Below, piece by piece: positions 18,201 to 26,042 of a stretch of 64,000 nt of DNA (its first letter is position 1; every line of letters begins with the position of its first letter). The notes under the pieces were generated by a model. It did no database searches. It saw only the letters and a list, made by a program, of their open reading frames with translations, and was not told the DNA's origin. The position numbers were made by a program, and so were the translations under genes. The stretch comes from Catellatospora sp. TT07R-123 (GTDB taxonomy: Bacteria; Actinomycetota; Actinomycetes; Mycobacteriales; Micromonosporaceae), in NCBI RefSeq assembly GCF_018327705.1, contig NZ_BNEM01000001.1, forward strand, positions 3,286,001 to 3,350,000. The letters are read 5' to 3'.

Positions 18201-18276
18201 CCCGCACCCCCGCTTGGTGATCGCCCTTCAGCGACATTAGCGGGGGTACGGGCACAGCCGTGCCTGTTTGCGCAGG

Positions 18277-19269
18277 TCAGATCGTTACGACCATCTTGCC
18301 GGTGTTCTCGCCGCGCATCAGGCCGAGGAACGCCTGCGGGGCGTTCTCCAGCCCGGCGACCACGGTCTCCTCGGCCTTGATCTTCCCCTCGGCCAGCCAG
18401 GCGCCGACCTCGCGGAACAGGTCCGGCATCCGGTCGTCGTGGTCGCTGACGATGAAGCCGCGCATGGTGATCCGCTTGCCGATCAGGGACATCATGTTGT
18501 CCGGCCCCGGCACCGGCTCGTTGTAGCCGGAGATCGCCCCGCACAGCGCGAACCGGGCGAACACCTTCGCGCGCGCGATGGCAGCGGTCAGGTGGTCGCC
18601 GCCCACGTTGTCGAAGTAGACGTCGATGCCGTCCGGCGCGGCCTGCTTGAGCTGTGCGCTCACGTCGCCGTCGCGGTAGTTGAAGGCGGCGTCGAAGCCG
18701 AGCTCGTCGACCAGGTGCTTCACCTTGGCCGGGCTGCCCGCGCTGCCCACCACCCGGGCCGCGCCCTTGAGCTTGGCCAGCTGCCCGACCAGGCTGCCCA
18801 CGGCACCGGCGGCACCCGACACGAACACGGTGTCGCCCGGCTTCATCCCGGCGATGTCGAGCAGGCCGACGTACGCGGTCAGGCCGGGCATGCCGAGCAC
18901 GCCGAGGAAGGCGCTGGGCGCGGCCACAGGCTCCAGCTTGCGGAAGCGCTTGGCGTCGGCGGTGACCAGGTCGCGCCAGCCGTACCCGTGCAGCACCAGG
19001 TCGCCGACGGCCAGCAGCGGCGAGTTCGACGCGACCACCTCGCCGACGGCGCCGCCGTCCAGCGCCTGCCCCACCTGGAACGGCGGCACGTACGACTTCA
19101 CGTCGTTCATCCGCCCCCGCATGTACGGGTCCACGGACATGACGGTGTTGCGCACCGTCACCTGCCCCTCGCCCGGCTCCGGCACCTCGACCTCGACCAG
19201 CTGGAAGTTGTCCAGGGTCGGCGTCCCGTCCGGCCGCGAGGCCAGCTGGATCTCCCGTCCTACCGTCAC
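18277..19269 (-). CDS. NADP-dependent oxidoreductase (PTGR/MDR zinc-free family)
   Basis: Medium-chain reductase of 330 residues related to prostaglandin reductase / YncB-type enzymes that reduce activated C=C bonds or quinones. NSMSVDPYMRGRM-like NTVMSVDPYMRGRMND lies near residue 42, and the nucleotide fold is VFVSGAAGAVGSLVGQLAKLKGAARVVGSAGS. No structural zinc cysteines are present, as expected. The C terminus DRMPDLFREVGAWLAEGKI and LMRGENTGKMVV is family-typical. GTG start overlaps the ohrR stop as GTGA, so the gene is translated with ohrR and is probably part of the peroxide response. Confidence 0.93.
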   Translation of the reverse strand: MTVGREIQLASRPDGTPTLDNFQLVEVEVPEPGEGQVTVRNTVMSVDPYMRGRMNDVKSYVPPFQVGQALDGGAVGEVVASNSPLLAVGDLVLHGYGWRDLVTADAKRFRKLEPVAAPSAFLGVLGMPGLTAYVGLLDIAGMKPGDTVFVSGAAGAVGSLVGQLAKLKGAARVVGSAGSPAKVKHLVDELGFDAAFNYRDGDVSAQLKQAAPDGIDVYFDNVGGDHLTAAIARAKVFARFALCGAISGYNEPVPGPDNMMSLIGKRITMRGFIVSDHDDRMPDLFREVGAWLAEGKIKAEETVVAGLENAPQAFLGLMRGENTGKMVVTI

Positions 19270-19727
19270 GATGTCTCCTTCTCGGTGGCGGCCTCGTGGG
19301 CCGCGTCGGTGATGGCGCGCAGCGTGTCGCGCAGCGCCGCGAGCTGTGTCGCGGGCACGCCGGTCGCCTCGGCGATGGCCCGCGGGATGCCGGTCGCCCG
19401 CTCACGCAGGTCGGATCCGGACGGGGTGAGGCTGACCAGGACCGAGCGCTCGTCGCGCGCACTGCGCGCGCGGACCACCAGCCCGGCCGCCTCCAGCCGC
19501 TTGAGCAGCGGCGACAGGGTGCCCGAGTCGAGTTGCAGCGCCTCGCCCAGCGCCTTCACGCTCACCTCGCCGCGCTCCCACAGCACCAGCATCACCAGGT
19601 ACTGCGGGTAGGTCAGGCCGAGGCGGTCCAGCACCGGCCGGTAGAGCGCGGTCAGCGCCCGGCTGGCGGAGTAGAGCGCGAAGCACACCTGCTTGCGCAG
19701 GTCGAGGTCGGTCTCGTCGGGCGGCAT
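19266..19727 (-). CDS. ohrR: OhrR-type MarR repressor
   Basis: MarR-family peroxide sensor of 153 residues. The family-defining reactive cysteine is Cys15 in KQVCFALYSASRALT. The wHTH is GEVSVKALGEALQLDSGTLSPLLKRLEAAGLVVRARSARDERSVLVSLT. In characterised systems organic peroxides oxidise this cysteine and release the repressor from ohr. The start at 19727 is 4 bp after the ohr stop; an upstream extension would run into ohr. It lies between ohr and a reductase, giving a three-gene operon. Confidence 0.95.
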   Translation of the reverse strand: MPPDETDLDLRKQVCFALYSASRALTALYRPVLDRLGLTYPQYLVMLVLWERGEVSVKALGEALQLDSGTLSPLLKRLEAAGLVVRARSARDERSVLVSLTPSGSDLRERATGIPRAIAEATGVPATQLAALRDTLRAITDAAHEAATEKETS

Positions 19728-19731
19728 GGGT

Positions 19732-20145
19732 TCAGACAAGCACGATCGCGACGTCGATGTTGCCCCGGGTCGCATTCGAGTACGGGCAGACCTGGTGCGC
19801 GGCCTCGGCCAGCTCACGGGCCGCCTCCGGCGCCAGCCCCGGCAGGCTGATCTCCAGGGTCACGCCCAGCCCGAAGCCCTCGCCCGCCCGGTTCAGGTCG
19901 ACCTTCGCGGTCACCTCGGACCCGTCGACGTCGGCCTTGGCGCGCCGGCCCACCAGCCGCAGCGCCGAGTGGAAGCAGGCCGCGTACCCGGCCGCGAACA
20001 GCTGCTCGGGGTTCGTGCCCGCACCGTTGCCGCCCAGCGCGGACGGCATCGCGAGATCGGCCGCGAGCAGCCCGTCGGAGCTGAGGATCCTGCCGTTGCG
20101 CCCGTCGCCGGACGAGGTCACCACGGCGGTGTAGAGAGAAGTCAT
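19732..20145 (-). CDS. ohr: Organic hydroperoxide resistance protein
   Basis: Ohr/OsmC-type thiol peroxidase, 137 residues. Both catalytic cysteines are in place: Cys57 in AAGYAACFHSAL and Cys120 in QVCPYSNATRGN. The Arg of the active site is provided by the SSDGLLAADLAMP segment region as in the family. The ATG at 20145 is preceded by TAGCGT 7 nt upstream, suggesting a leaderless transcript. The product detoxifies lipid and organic hydroperoxides using lipoyl or thiol reductants. First gene of the ohr-ohrR-reductase operon. Confidence 0.97.
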   Translation of the reverse strand: MTSLYTAVVTSSGDGRNGRILSSDGLLAADLAMPSALGGNGAGTNPEQLFAAGYAACFHSALRLVGRRAKADVDGSEVTAKVDLNRAGEGFGLGVTLEISLPGLAPEAARELAEAAHQVCPYSNATRGNIDVAIVLV

Positions 20146-20152
20146 GCCCGGA

Positions 20153-20158
20153 ACGCTA
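20153..20158 (-). promoter_or_regulatory. -10 element TAGCGT of ohr, leaderless
   Basis: TAGCGT (minus strand) ends 7 nt before the ohr ATG. Confidence 0.55.
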
Positions 20159-20163
20159 GCCCC

Positions 20164-20172
20164 CAATTCAAT
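20164..20172 (-). promoter_or_regulatory. Possible OhrR operator core ATTGAATTG
   Basis: The only AT-rich motif in the ohr upstream region, 6 bp upstream of the proposed -10. It resembles the ATTG..CAAT-type centre of operators reported for OhrR proteins. The outer arms are not well conserved, so this is tentative. Confidence 0.4.
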
Positions 20173-20232
20173 CGCCCACAACCAAACGTGACCCTGCCGA
20201 CTGTCTGCCGCCTACCTGCCGCCTGTCATCGC

Positions 20233-20291
20233 GCAGTTTCGGGGAAAGTGACGAATCGAGCCCGATATTCCTGCACTTTCCCCGAAACTGC
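20233..20291. repeat. Family B 59-bp palindrome, copy B1
   Basis: Perfect 18-bp arms at 20233-20250 (GCAGTTTCGGGGAAAGTG) and 20274-20291, spacer 23 nt with a further GAATCG...CGATATTC stem. It sits between the divergent ohr and nuclease genes and ends 4 bp before the nuclease ATG. Other copies: 28026, 40061, 59559. Confidence 0.9.
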
Positions 20292-20295
20292 ACGA

Positions 20296-20922
20296 ATGAC
20301 GGGGCCGGGAGCGGGGCGGGGCGCGCGTCAGCGCGTGGGGGGCAGAGCGCGGCGGCGGGAGGTGGTCGCGGCGGGGTTCTGGGTGGCGGTGCTGGTGCTG
20401 GGCGGGATCGGCTGGTGGTGGTACGCCCGTACCCACGCCGCACCCGCACCGGCCCCCTCGGCCCGCCCGGCCGCTCCCCCACCCGATGCCCAGCAGGTGC
20501 GGGTGCGCTATCCGCTGGACGGCGACTCGATCGCGGTCACCGCCACCCCCGGCCCGGTCGTCGACGCCGCGGGCGAGGTGCAACTGCGCCTGCTCGGCGT
20601 CGACGCCCCGGAACTGCACGGCGCCGACGGCCGTCCGCAGTGCTGGGCCGACGGCGCGCAGGCCCGGCTGAGGCAGCTCGCCCCGCCCGGCGGCAGCCTG
20701 TGGATCCTGCCCGACACGCAGCGCCGCGACCCGTACGACCGCTATCTCGTCTACGCCTGGACCGCCGACGGCACCTTCGTCAACGCCGACCTGGCCGAAC
20801 GCGGCGACGTCCGCGAACTCGCGATTCCACCGAATCTGGCGCACCGGCGCGAGCTGCACGACGCGGTGGAACGGGCGCGGGCGCAACGGCACGGACTGTG
20901 GGGTGTCTGCGTCGGAAGGTGA
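20296..20922 (+). CDS. Membrane-anchored staphylococcal nuclease-like protein
   Basis: SNase-fold protein, 208 residues from the ATG at 20296. An Arg-rich N terminus precedes one membrane helix (about 22-42, VVAAGFWVAVLVLGGIGWWWY), then a Pro/Ala linker and the nuclease-like domain: GDSIAV, RLLGVDAPELHG (the RL-x-x-(V/I)D-x-PE catalytic region), DPYDRYLVYAW, and NADLAERGDV. The usual catalytic Arg/Glu positions are partly conserved, so activity is likely but not certain. The domain would face outside. Its TGA overlaps the kinase GTG by 4 bp. The start abuts palindrome B1, and no clear Shine-Dalgarno is seen. Confidence 0.8.
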   Translation: MTGPGAGRGARQRVGGRARRREVVAAGFWVAVLVLGGIGWWWYARTHAAPAPAPSARPAAPPPDAQQVRVRYPLDGDSIAVTATPGPVVDAAGEVQLRLLGVDAPELHGADGRPQCWADGAQARLRQLAPPGGSLWILPDTQRRDPYDRYLVYAWTADGTFVNADLAERGDVRELAIPPNLAHRRELHDAVERARAQRHGLWGVCVGR

Positions 20923-21746
20923 GCGAATTATTGAAGATTTCAAGCTGCCGCGATGGCTTTGTGCCCTTCAGTACGGAAGAATCGGCGCCCGTGGAGCTCC
21001 CTATCGGCACGGCGATCGCGGGGAGATATGTGCTGACCAGGCCTCTGGCGCGCGGTGGAGTGTCCACGGTCTATCAGGCCGTCGACGCTGCCGCGGGCCG
21101 CAGGCTCGCGGTCAAAGTGGTGGGTCCGCGCTACTCGCGGCTGATCCGCCACGAGGCGGAGATGACCAAGATGCTGCGCCACCCCCACGTTCCGAAGATC
21201 TTCGACGTGGACGTGGTGCCCGGCCCCGACGGCCGCGACATCGGCTACCTGGCCCTGGAGCTGCTGCAGGGGCAGAACCTGAACAACGTGCTCGGCAGCG
21301 GCCCGCTGACCGTGCCCGACGCGCTGCGGGTCGCCGGGACCGCCGCCGACGTGCTGGCGGTGGCGCACCGGCGCGGGGTGGTGCACCGCGACCTGACCCC
21401 GGGCAACGTCATGCTGACCACGACCGGCCCGAAGGTCGTCGACTTCGGACTCGCCGAGCTGATCCATCCCGGCCCGGCGCACTTCGCCACCCCCGCCGAC
21501 GACGTGTACGCCCTGGGCGCGCTGATGTATCAGATGATCACCGGCACGTCGCCGTACCCGCAACGGGGCAGCCCGCGCGACGCGACGGCGGTGCGCAGCC
21601 TGGCGCCGACACCGGTGTTCGCGGTGCCGGGGCTCCCGCACGCGCTGGCGGAGCTGTGCCGCGCGTGCATGGACAAGAACGCGCTCGGCCGCCCGAGCGC
21701 GCGCGAGGCGTCCTTCGCCCTGTGGAGCCTGGCCGCCCTCCGCTGA
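20919..21746 (+). CDS. Small soluble serine/threonine protein kinase
   Basis: A Hanks-type kinase of 275 residues without membrane or sensor domain. Catalytic residues are present: the glycine loop LARGGVSTV, Lys66 (LAVKVVG), Glu79 (RHEAEM), HRDLTPGN with Asp158 and Asn163, and DFG with Asp175. The activation loop is very short (GLAELIHPGPAHFATPADDVYALG), lacking a long threonine-rich stretch, so control by autophosphorylation may be limited. GTG at 20919 overlaps the nuclease stop (GTGA), which implies coupled translation. An internal GTG at 20991 could also serve. It is convergent with the DUF397 gene. Confidence 0.88.
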   Translation: MSELLKISSCRDGFVPFSTEESAPVELPIGTAIAGRYVLTRPLARGGVSTVYQAVDAAAGRRLAVKVVGPRYSRLIRHEAEMTKMLRHPHVPKIFDVDVVPGPDGRDIGYLALELLQGQNLNNVLGSGPLTVPDALRVAGTAADVLAVAHRRGVVHRDLTPGNVMLTTTGPKVVDFGLAELIHPGPAHFATPADDVYALGALMYQMITGTSPYPQRGSPRDATAVRSLAPTPVFAVPGLPHALAELCRACMDKNALGRPSAREASFALWSLAALR

Positions 21747-21766
21747 ACCGACGCCGGCGGCGCCGC

Positions 21767-21967
21767 CTACCTCAGGTCGAACTCGCCCTGCTTCACTCCG
21801 GCGATGAAGGCGCGGAACGCCTCGGCGGAGACCACGACGCTGGTCTGCGGTCGGGTCGAGTTGCGCACACCCACCGCCGCCGGCGTCGACGCCACCTCCA
21901 CGCAGGCGGCGGACTCGCAGCGGCGGCTCTTGCGCCACGCGGCACCGGAGACCAGGGTCATCGTCAA
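21767..21967 (-). CDS. DUF397 protein
   Basis: A 66-residue protein with the DUF397 pattern: WRKSRRCESAACVEVAS near the start, VGVRNSTRPQTSVVVSAEAFRAFIAGVK at the end. In actinomycetes DUF397 proteins are paired with XRE/DUF5753 regulators, in WhiJ-like modules linked to development. Here the partner is divergently transcribed 210 bp away. It is convergent with the kinase gene, with 20 bp between their stops. Confidence 0.93.
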   Translation of the reverse strand: MTMTLVSGAAWRKSRRCESAACVEVASTPAAVGVRNSTRPQTSVVVSAEAFRAFIAGVKQGEFDLR

Positions 21968-22177
21968 CTCCCGACAATCGGCTTACAAGCACAGGCTGGG
22001 GTCGCGACACCTCTGGCAGGCGCCACAGCGCCACAGTAAACTCGTCGGATAGGACAGTGGCAAGTAGCCGCACGCAGATCGCCACATGGCGTGTCGTGGT
22101 GGGCTTGCGCGCGACGCAGGTCCGCGCAGCAGCCGCCCGCGCGGTACGGGGCCAGCGTCGAGAGGTGGACGGTCAAG

Positions 22178-23050
22178 GTGAGCGACCGAGAAAACCCGGC
22201 CGTCGCCCGACTCCGCCTGCGTCACGCGCTGCGGTCGGCTCGTGACTCTTCCGACCTGACGCAGGAGCAGGTCGCCGCCTCGCTGGAATGGTCCCTGTCG
22301 AAGGTGATCCGCATCGAGAACGGCTCGGTCCGGATGACCATCACCGACATGCGCGCCCTGCTCCAGTTGTACGGCGTGCGCGAGCAGGCGGCGGTCACCG
22401 AGATGGAGGTGCTGGCCCGCACCGCCCGCGCCAAGGCGTGGTGGGCCGAGTTCGGCGACCTCGCCCCGAAGTACGCCAACTACATCGGGCTGGAGGAGGG
22501 CGCCGCCGCGATCAGCTGCTACCAGCAGCTGGTGATCCCGGGGCTGCTCCAGACGGAGTCGTACGCGCGGGCCGTGGTGTCGGCGGGGCAGCCGCAGACG
22601 CTGCCGGCCGGCGACGACTACGTGTCGATCCGGCTGCGCCGCCAGGAGCGGGTGCTGCGGCGCACCGACCCGCCGCGCATCCACGCGGTGCTCGACGAGG
22701 CGACCCTGCGCCGCATCAACGGCGGCGTCGCGGTGCAGCGCGAGCAGCTGCACCACCTGGTGCGCCTGGGTGCCCGGCCCAACATCCAGCTCCAGGTGCT
22801 GCCGTTCAGCGCCGGGCTCCAGGCGCTGGAGCCCGCGTTCGTCCTGATGTCCTTCCCGTACGGCGCCGACCACGACGTGGTCTACCTGGAGTTCAGCAGC
22901 GTGGTGCCGGCCGTGGACCGGGGCCAGGTGCTCGACCGCGAGGAGGACGCGGGGCCGTACCGGACGACCTTCGACCGCCTGGCCGCGGTGGCGCTCGGCG
23001 AGGCCGACTCGCTGGCCTACATCGCGCAGGTGGCGGGCGAGCTGCGCTGA
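22178..23050 (+). CDS. XRE family regulator with DUF5753 domain (WhiJ-like)
   Basis: A 290-residue regulator. The HTH_31/XRE domain occupies ~10-70 (LRHALRSARDSSDLTQEQVAASLEWSLSKVIRIENGSVRMTITDMRALLQLYGV). The DUF5753 ligand-binding-like domain follows (~100-285), with YIGLEEGAAAISCYQQLVIPGLLQTESYARAVV and the closing AGPYRTTFDRLAAVALGEADS. The GTG at 22178 (AAGGTGAGC context) is preferred; the frame stays open upstream without similarity. Probably acts with the divergent DUF397 protein as antagonist pair. Its target is unknown. Confidence 0.93.
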   Translation: MSDRENPAVARLRLRHALRSARDSSDLTQEQVAASLEWSLSKVIRIENGSVRMTITDMRALLQLYGVREQAAVTEMEVLARTARAKAWWAEFGDLAPKYANYIGLEEGAAAISCYQQLVIPGLLQTESYARAVVSAGQPQTLPAGDDYVSIRLRRQERVLRRTDPPRIHAVLDEATLRRINGGVAVQREQLHHLVRLGARPNIQLQVLPFSAGLQALEPAFVLMSFPYGADHDVVYLEFSSVVPAVDRGQVLDREEDAGPYRTTFDRLAAVALGEADSLAYIAQVAGELR

Positions 23051-23066
23051 CCGCGCCGGGCGTGCA

Positions 23067-23072
23067 TATGCT
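23067..23072 (+). promoter_or_regulatory. -10 element TATGCT, leaderless start
   Basis: TATGCT ends 8 nt before the ATG at 23081 of the PIG-L gene and lies downstream of the XRE stop, so the gene can be transcribed independently. Confidence 0.5.
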
Positions 23073-23080
23073 CGGGACTC

Positions 23081-23815
23081 ATGAGCTTCCCGCCGTCTGC
23101 CGCCCCCCTTTCCGACGTCTCCCGCGTCCTGTGCGTGTTCGCCCACCCCGACGACGTCGACTTCGGCTCGGCCGGCACCGTCGCCGCCTGGACCGAGGCG
23201 GGCATCGAGGTGTCGTACCTGCTGGTGACCCGCGGTGACGCGGGCGGGTTCGACGACACGCCCCGCGACCGGATGCCGGTGCTGCGGGAGACCGAGCAGC
23301 GGGCCGCCGCGGCCGCCGTCGGGGTCACCACCGTCGAGTTCCTGGACGGGTATCGCGACGGCATGGTCACGCCGTCGCTGGAGCTGCGCCGCGACCTGAC
23401 CGCCGCGATCCGGCGCCACCGGCCCGACCGCATCCTGACCAGCTCGCCGCTGCGCCGCTGGGACCGCCTGGCGGGCCCGAGCCACCCCGACCACCTGGCC
23501 GCGGGCGAGGCGGTGACCTGCGCGGTCTATCCCGACGCCCGCAACCCGTTCGCGCACCCGGAACTGGCCGCGGCGGGCCTGGCCGCCTGGACGGTCCGCG
23601 AGATCTGGTACTCCGGCGGCCCGGACCCCGACCACGCCGTCGACGTGACCGACACGTTCGACCGCAAGCTGGCCGCGCTGCGGGCGCACGCCTCGCAGAC
23701 GTCGCACCTGACCGACCTGGACGGCATGCTGCGCGAGCGCCTCGGCGCCCTCGCCGCCGCCCACGGCCTGACCGGCCGCCTCTGCGAGGCGTTCACCATC
23801 GTGCGCACCGAGTGA
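23081..23815 (+). CDS. PIG-L (LmbE) family zinc deacetylase
   Basis: A 244-residue metal-dependent amide hydrolase of the GlcNAc-deacetylase superfamily. The zinc site is AHPDD (His22, Asp24, Asp25) together with SHPDH near residue 130. VTRGDAGGFDD is also family-typical. MshB and Mca of mycothiol metabolism belong here, but both are longer and better conserved. This shorter member more likely acts on another amino sugar or conjugate. It ends 9 bp before the stop of a convergent gene; the two stops sit in the stem GTGACCG-GCG-CGGTCAC. Confidence 0.92.
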   Translation: MSFPPSAAPLSDVSRVLCVFAHPDDVDFGSAGTVAAWTEAGIEVSYLLVTRGDAGGFDDTPRDRMPVLRETEQRAAAAAVGVTTVEFLDGYRDGMVTPSLELRRDLTAAIRRHRPDRILTSSPLRRWDRLAGPSHPDHLAAGEAVTCAVYPDARNPFAHPELAAAGLAAWTVREIWYSGGPDPDHAVDVTDTFDRKLAALRAHASQTSHLTDLDGMLRERLGALAAAHGLTGRLCEAFTIVRTE

Positions 23816-23824
23816 CCGGCGCGG

Positions 23825-24355
23825 TCACCGCCCGGCTGGGACGGGGACCATCTGGCTGGGATGCATCTGCGACGGGTGCTTGACGCCGCTGGTGGCCGGC
23901 GGGCGCGGCGCCCGCCGGGGCAGGCGGGACAGGTCGCTCAGCGCGCGGCGCAGGTACCGCTCCACCCCGCCCATCAGCCAGACGTCATCGCTGACCAGCA
24001 GCTTGGTCGGCAGCCCCCGGTAGTCCGCCCACAGCTCCATCCGGGGCGGGCGGCGCCGCGCGCTGACCACGGTGAGCAGGGCGAGCCCGCACAGCACGGC
24101 GACGGCACCGGCGAGCCCGGCGGGGCGCATCACCGGGGCGAACAGCCCCGTGAGCACGATCCCGCCGGCCAGCATCGCGGCGCAGCGCCGGGTGAGCGGG
24201 TCGTGGCCGCCCTGCCGGCTGTGCACGCCGCTCAGCCCGGCCAGCGCGAAGTGCTGGCTGCCGACCTGGAGGCAGGTGTCGGTGATCCGCAGTCCGGGCC
24301 GGAACGTCAGGATCGGTTTCTCTGGTGGCCGCTCCGCTGGCCGGATAGGGTTCAT
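23825..24355 (-). CDS. Small membrane protein, possibly DUF6232-like
   Basis: A 176-residue protein. A short beta-rich N terminus (PILTFRPGLRITDTCLQVGSQHFALAGLSGVHSRQ) is followed by two adjoining membrane helices (about 62-82 and 86-104). A cytosolic segment comes next (RMELWADYRGLPTKLLVSDDVWLMGGVERYLRRAL), and the Pro-rich end carries a HPSQM repeat. The plan resembles DUF6232-type proteins, whose role is unknown. ATG 24355 has GGGAG upstream. It is divergent from the c-di-AMP riboswitch region. Confidence 0.7.
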   Translation of the reverse strand: MNPIRPAERPPEKPILTFRPGLRITDTCLQVGSQHFALAGLSGVHSRQGGHDPLTRRCAAMLAGGIVLTGLFAPVMRPAGLAGAVAVLCGLALLTVVSARRRPPRMELWADYRGLPTKLLVSDDVWLMGGVERYLRRALSDLSRLPRRAPRPPATSGVKHPSQMHPSQMVPVPAGR

Positions 24356-24754
24356 CGAGCTCTCCCAACGTCTCGTGATCGCCGGTCCGCCGCAAGCGGG
24401 CGCGGTGACCGGGCCCGCCTGACGGCGGGCCTGCAACGGTGTAGGCGGGGGTTGCGGTGGGCCGCTTGCCGGCATCCGGTGGCCGCCGGGTGCCGGTATC
24501 TCCCTTTTCCGCGTACGCCGACATGACGGTTTTCCGACGGTCGGGCCGCGTTGACCTCAGTGTGTGCCGGGCCGCTCCCGATGGGAAGCATGTCGACCTG
24601 CCACATGGCAGATTGGCACGTTCCCGGGTGACAGCCCTCGTTCAGCCTGCCTCCAGCCAGCCCTGAGGCGCATCACCCAAAGTGACGTAACTTTTCACCG
24701 CATAACAGGTTTAGATCGGGCACACAGGTCAGTTCGCACTTGGGCCTCGCGGCG
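24356..24754 (+). promoter_or_regulatory. Gene-free upstream region of the riboswitch-hydrolase unit
   Basis: No protein gene is supported here. The AT-richest patch, CATAACAGGTTTAGATC at about 24702-24718, is the best candidate for the promoter of the riboswitch leader. An incomplete dyad GTGACGTAACTTTTCAC lies just upstream. Confidence 0.4.
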
Positions 24755-24985
24755 GGCGCGGCTACCGTGGCCAGCACTGGGCCGGTTCCCAGCCGCTCAC
24801 CCCCGAACGGCACCGGACCAGCGCCGCCGAGTCGCAAGTGCGCCCCCGATACCTCCTCGGGCGGGCGCCGCGAGCCGGGGACCCAGGTCTGTTTTGGGGT
24901 GAATCGGCAGTCACTGAAAGTGACTGCGGTAGGGCGCCCTTCGCCCGAACCCGTCAGCTAACCCGGTAGGCGGCTGCGGAGAAGG
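24755..24985 (+). promoter_or_regulatory. Cyclic di-AMP riboswitch (ydaO/yuaA class)
   Basis: Hallmarks of the class are seen in order: GGGGTGAATCGG at 24896-24907, a perfect GCAGTCAC-TGAAA-GTGACTGC hairpin at 24907-24927, GTAGGGCG, CGCCCGAACCCGTCAGCTAACCCGGTAGGCGG at 24942-24973, then GGAGAAGG leading to the start codon. In actinomycetes this class precedes cell-wall hydrolase genes, as here. The 5' boundary is approximate. Confidence 0.9.
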
Positions 24986-24997
24986 GCCGACAGCACC

Positions 24998-25975
24998 TTG
25001 CCATCGCATCACGGCAGGGGGTGGCGCATCGCCGTCCGCCTCCTGGCCCCCGCCGTCGCCCTCATCGGCGTGGCCGCGGCGGGCACCCCCGCCCATGCCC
25101 AACCGAGCGCGGCCGAGCTGCGCCAGCAGATCTCGACCAAGTCGGCGCAGCTGGAACGCGTCGTCGAGTCGTACAACAAGCTCGACAGCCAGCTCAAGAC
25201 CAACCGCACCCGCGTCGCGCAGCTCGAACACGAGCTCGCCCCGCTCCAGGAACGCGCCGACAGCGCGCACCGCAACGTCGCGGCGCTGGCCGTCACGGCG
25301 TACCAGACGGGGCGCCTGGACACGTGGAACGCCCTGCTCGCCGGGGGCGGCCACGACGCGGTCCTGTCCCGGCTGACCACCATCGACCACCTCGCCACCG
25401 ACCAGCAGGAGCAGGTCACCGCGGCGCACAGCGCGGCGGCCGACCAGTTCCAGGCCAAGAGCGAGCTGGAGCAGCAGGCCAAGGATCTGACCACGCGGGC
25501 GGCCGCGATCGCGGCCCAGCGGCGCGGCATCGAGGCCGAGCTGAAGAAGCTGGAGCAGCTGCGCCGCCAGGCGGGGCTGTCCGACGAGCGCGGATCCAGC
25601 TACACCGGCACGGTGCCCAGCGTCTCCGGCAGGGCCGGGGCCGCCGTGGCGTACGCGTACAAGGCGCTGGGCAAGCCGTACGTCTGGGCCGCCGACGGCC
25701 CCTCCGGCTACGACTGCTCCGGCCTGACCCTGGCCGCGTGGCGCTCCGCCGGGGTGAGCCTCTACCACCAGGCAGCGACCCAGTGGAACGAGACCACCCG
25801 CATCAAGCGCTCCCAGCTGGCCCCGGGAGACCTGGTCTTCTACTCGGGGCTGGGGCACGTGGCGCTGTACATCGGCAACGGCAAGGTGATCCACGCGCCG
25901 ACGTTCGGCGAGGTCGTCAAGATCTCCAGCGTCGACATGATGACCCCCTACGGCTACGGCCGCGTCCGCACCTGA
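24998..25975 (+). CDS. Secreted NlpC/P60 peptidoglycan endopeptidase
   Basis: A 325-residue exported cell-wall hydrolase. The signal peptide ends at about PAHAQ (residue 32). Residues ~36-205 are a long coiled coil, as in RipA/CwlO-type proteins that are activated by partners. The C-terminal NlpC/P60 domain (about 212-325) has the triad Cys240 (YDCSGL), His287 (GLGHVALY) and His299 (VIHAPTF). TTG at 24998 is the start, with GGAGAAGG about 12 nt upstream; no ATG or GTG in frame would keep the signal peptide. The c-di-AMP riboswitch lies directly upstream, so second-messenger levels should tune expression. A strong terminator follows. Confidence 0.95.
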   Translation: MPSHHGRGWRIAVRLLAPAVALIGVAAAGTPAHAQPSAAELRQQISTKSAQLERVVESYNKLDSQLKTNRTRVAQLEHELAPLQERADSAHRNVAALAVTAYQTGRLDTWNALLAGGGHDAVLSRLTTIDHLATDQQEQVTAAHSAAADQFQAKSELEQQAKDLTTRAAAIAAQRRGIEAELKKLEQLRRQAGLSDERGSSYTGTVPSVSGRAGAAVAYAYKALGKPYVWAADGPSGYDCSGLTLAAWRSAGVSLYHQAATQWNETTRIKRSQLAPGDLVFYSGLGHVALYIGNGKVIHAPTFGEVVKISSVDMMTPYGYGRVRT

Positions 25976-25988
25976 CGGCAGCATGGCG

Positions 25989-26018
25989 AAAGGCCCCGCC
26001 CGGATGGGCGGGGCCTTT
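25989..26018. terminator. Perfect 13-bp GC-rich hairpin with AAA/TTT ends
   Basis: AAAGGCCCCGCCC (25989-26001), loop GGAT, complement 26006-26018, then CTTTC on the plus strand. It lies between the convergent NlpC/P60 and sigma factor genes and has T runs on both strands, so it is probably bidirectional. Confidence 0.93.
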
Positions 26019-26042
26019 CTTTCGTCGTACGCGGGAAAGGGG

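Noticed and set aside
24680-24700. Crp-type operator (GTGAC...TCAC) before the c-di-AMP riboswitch
   Set aside because: The spacer between half-sites is too long for the Crp consensus and the outer bases do not fit.
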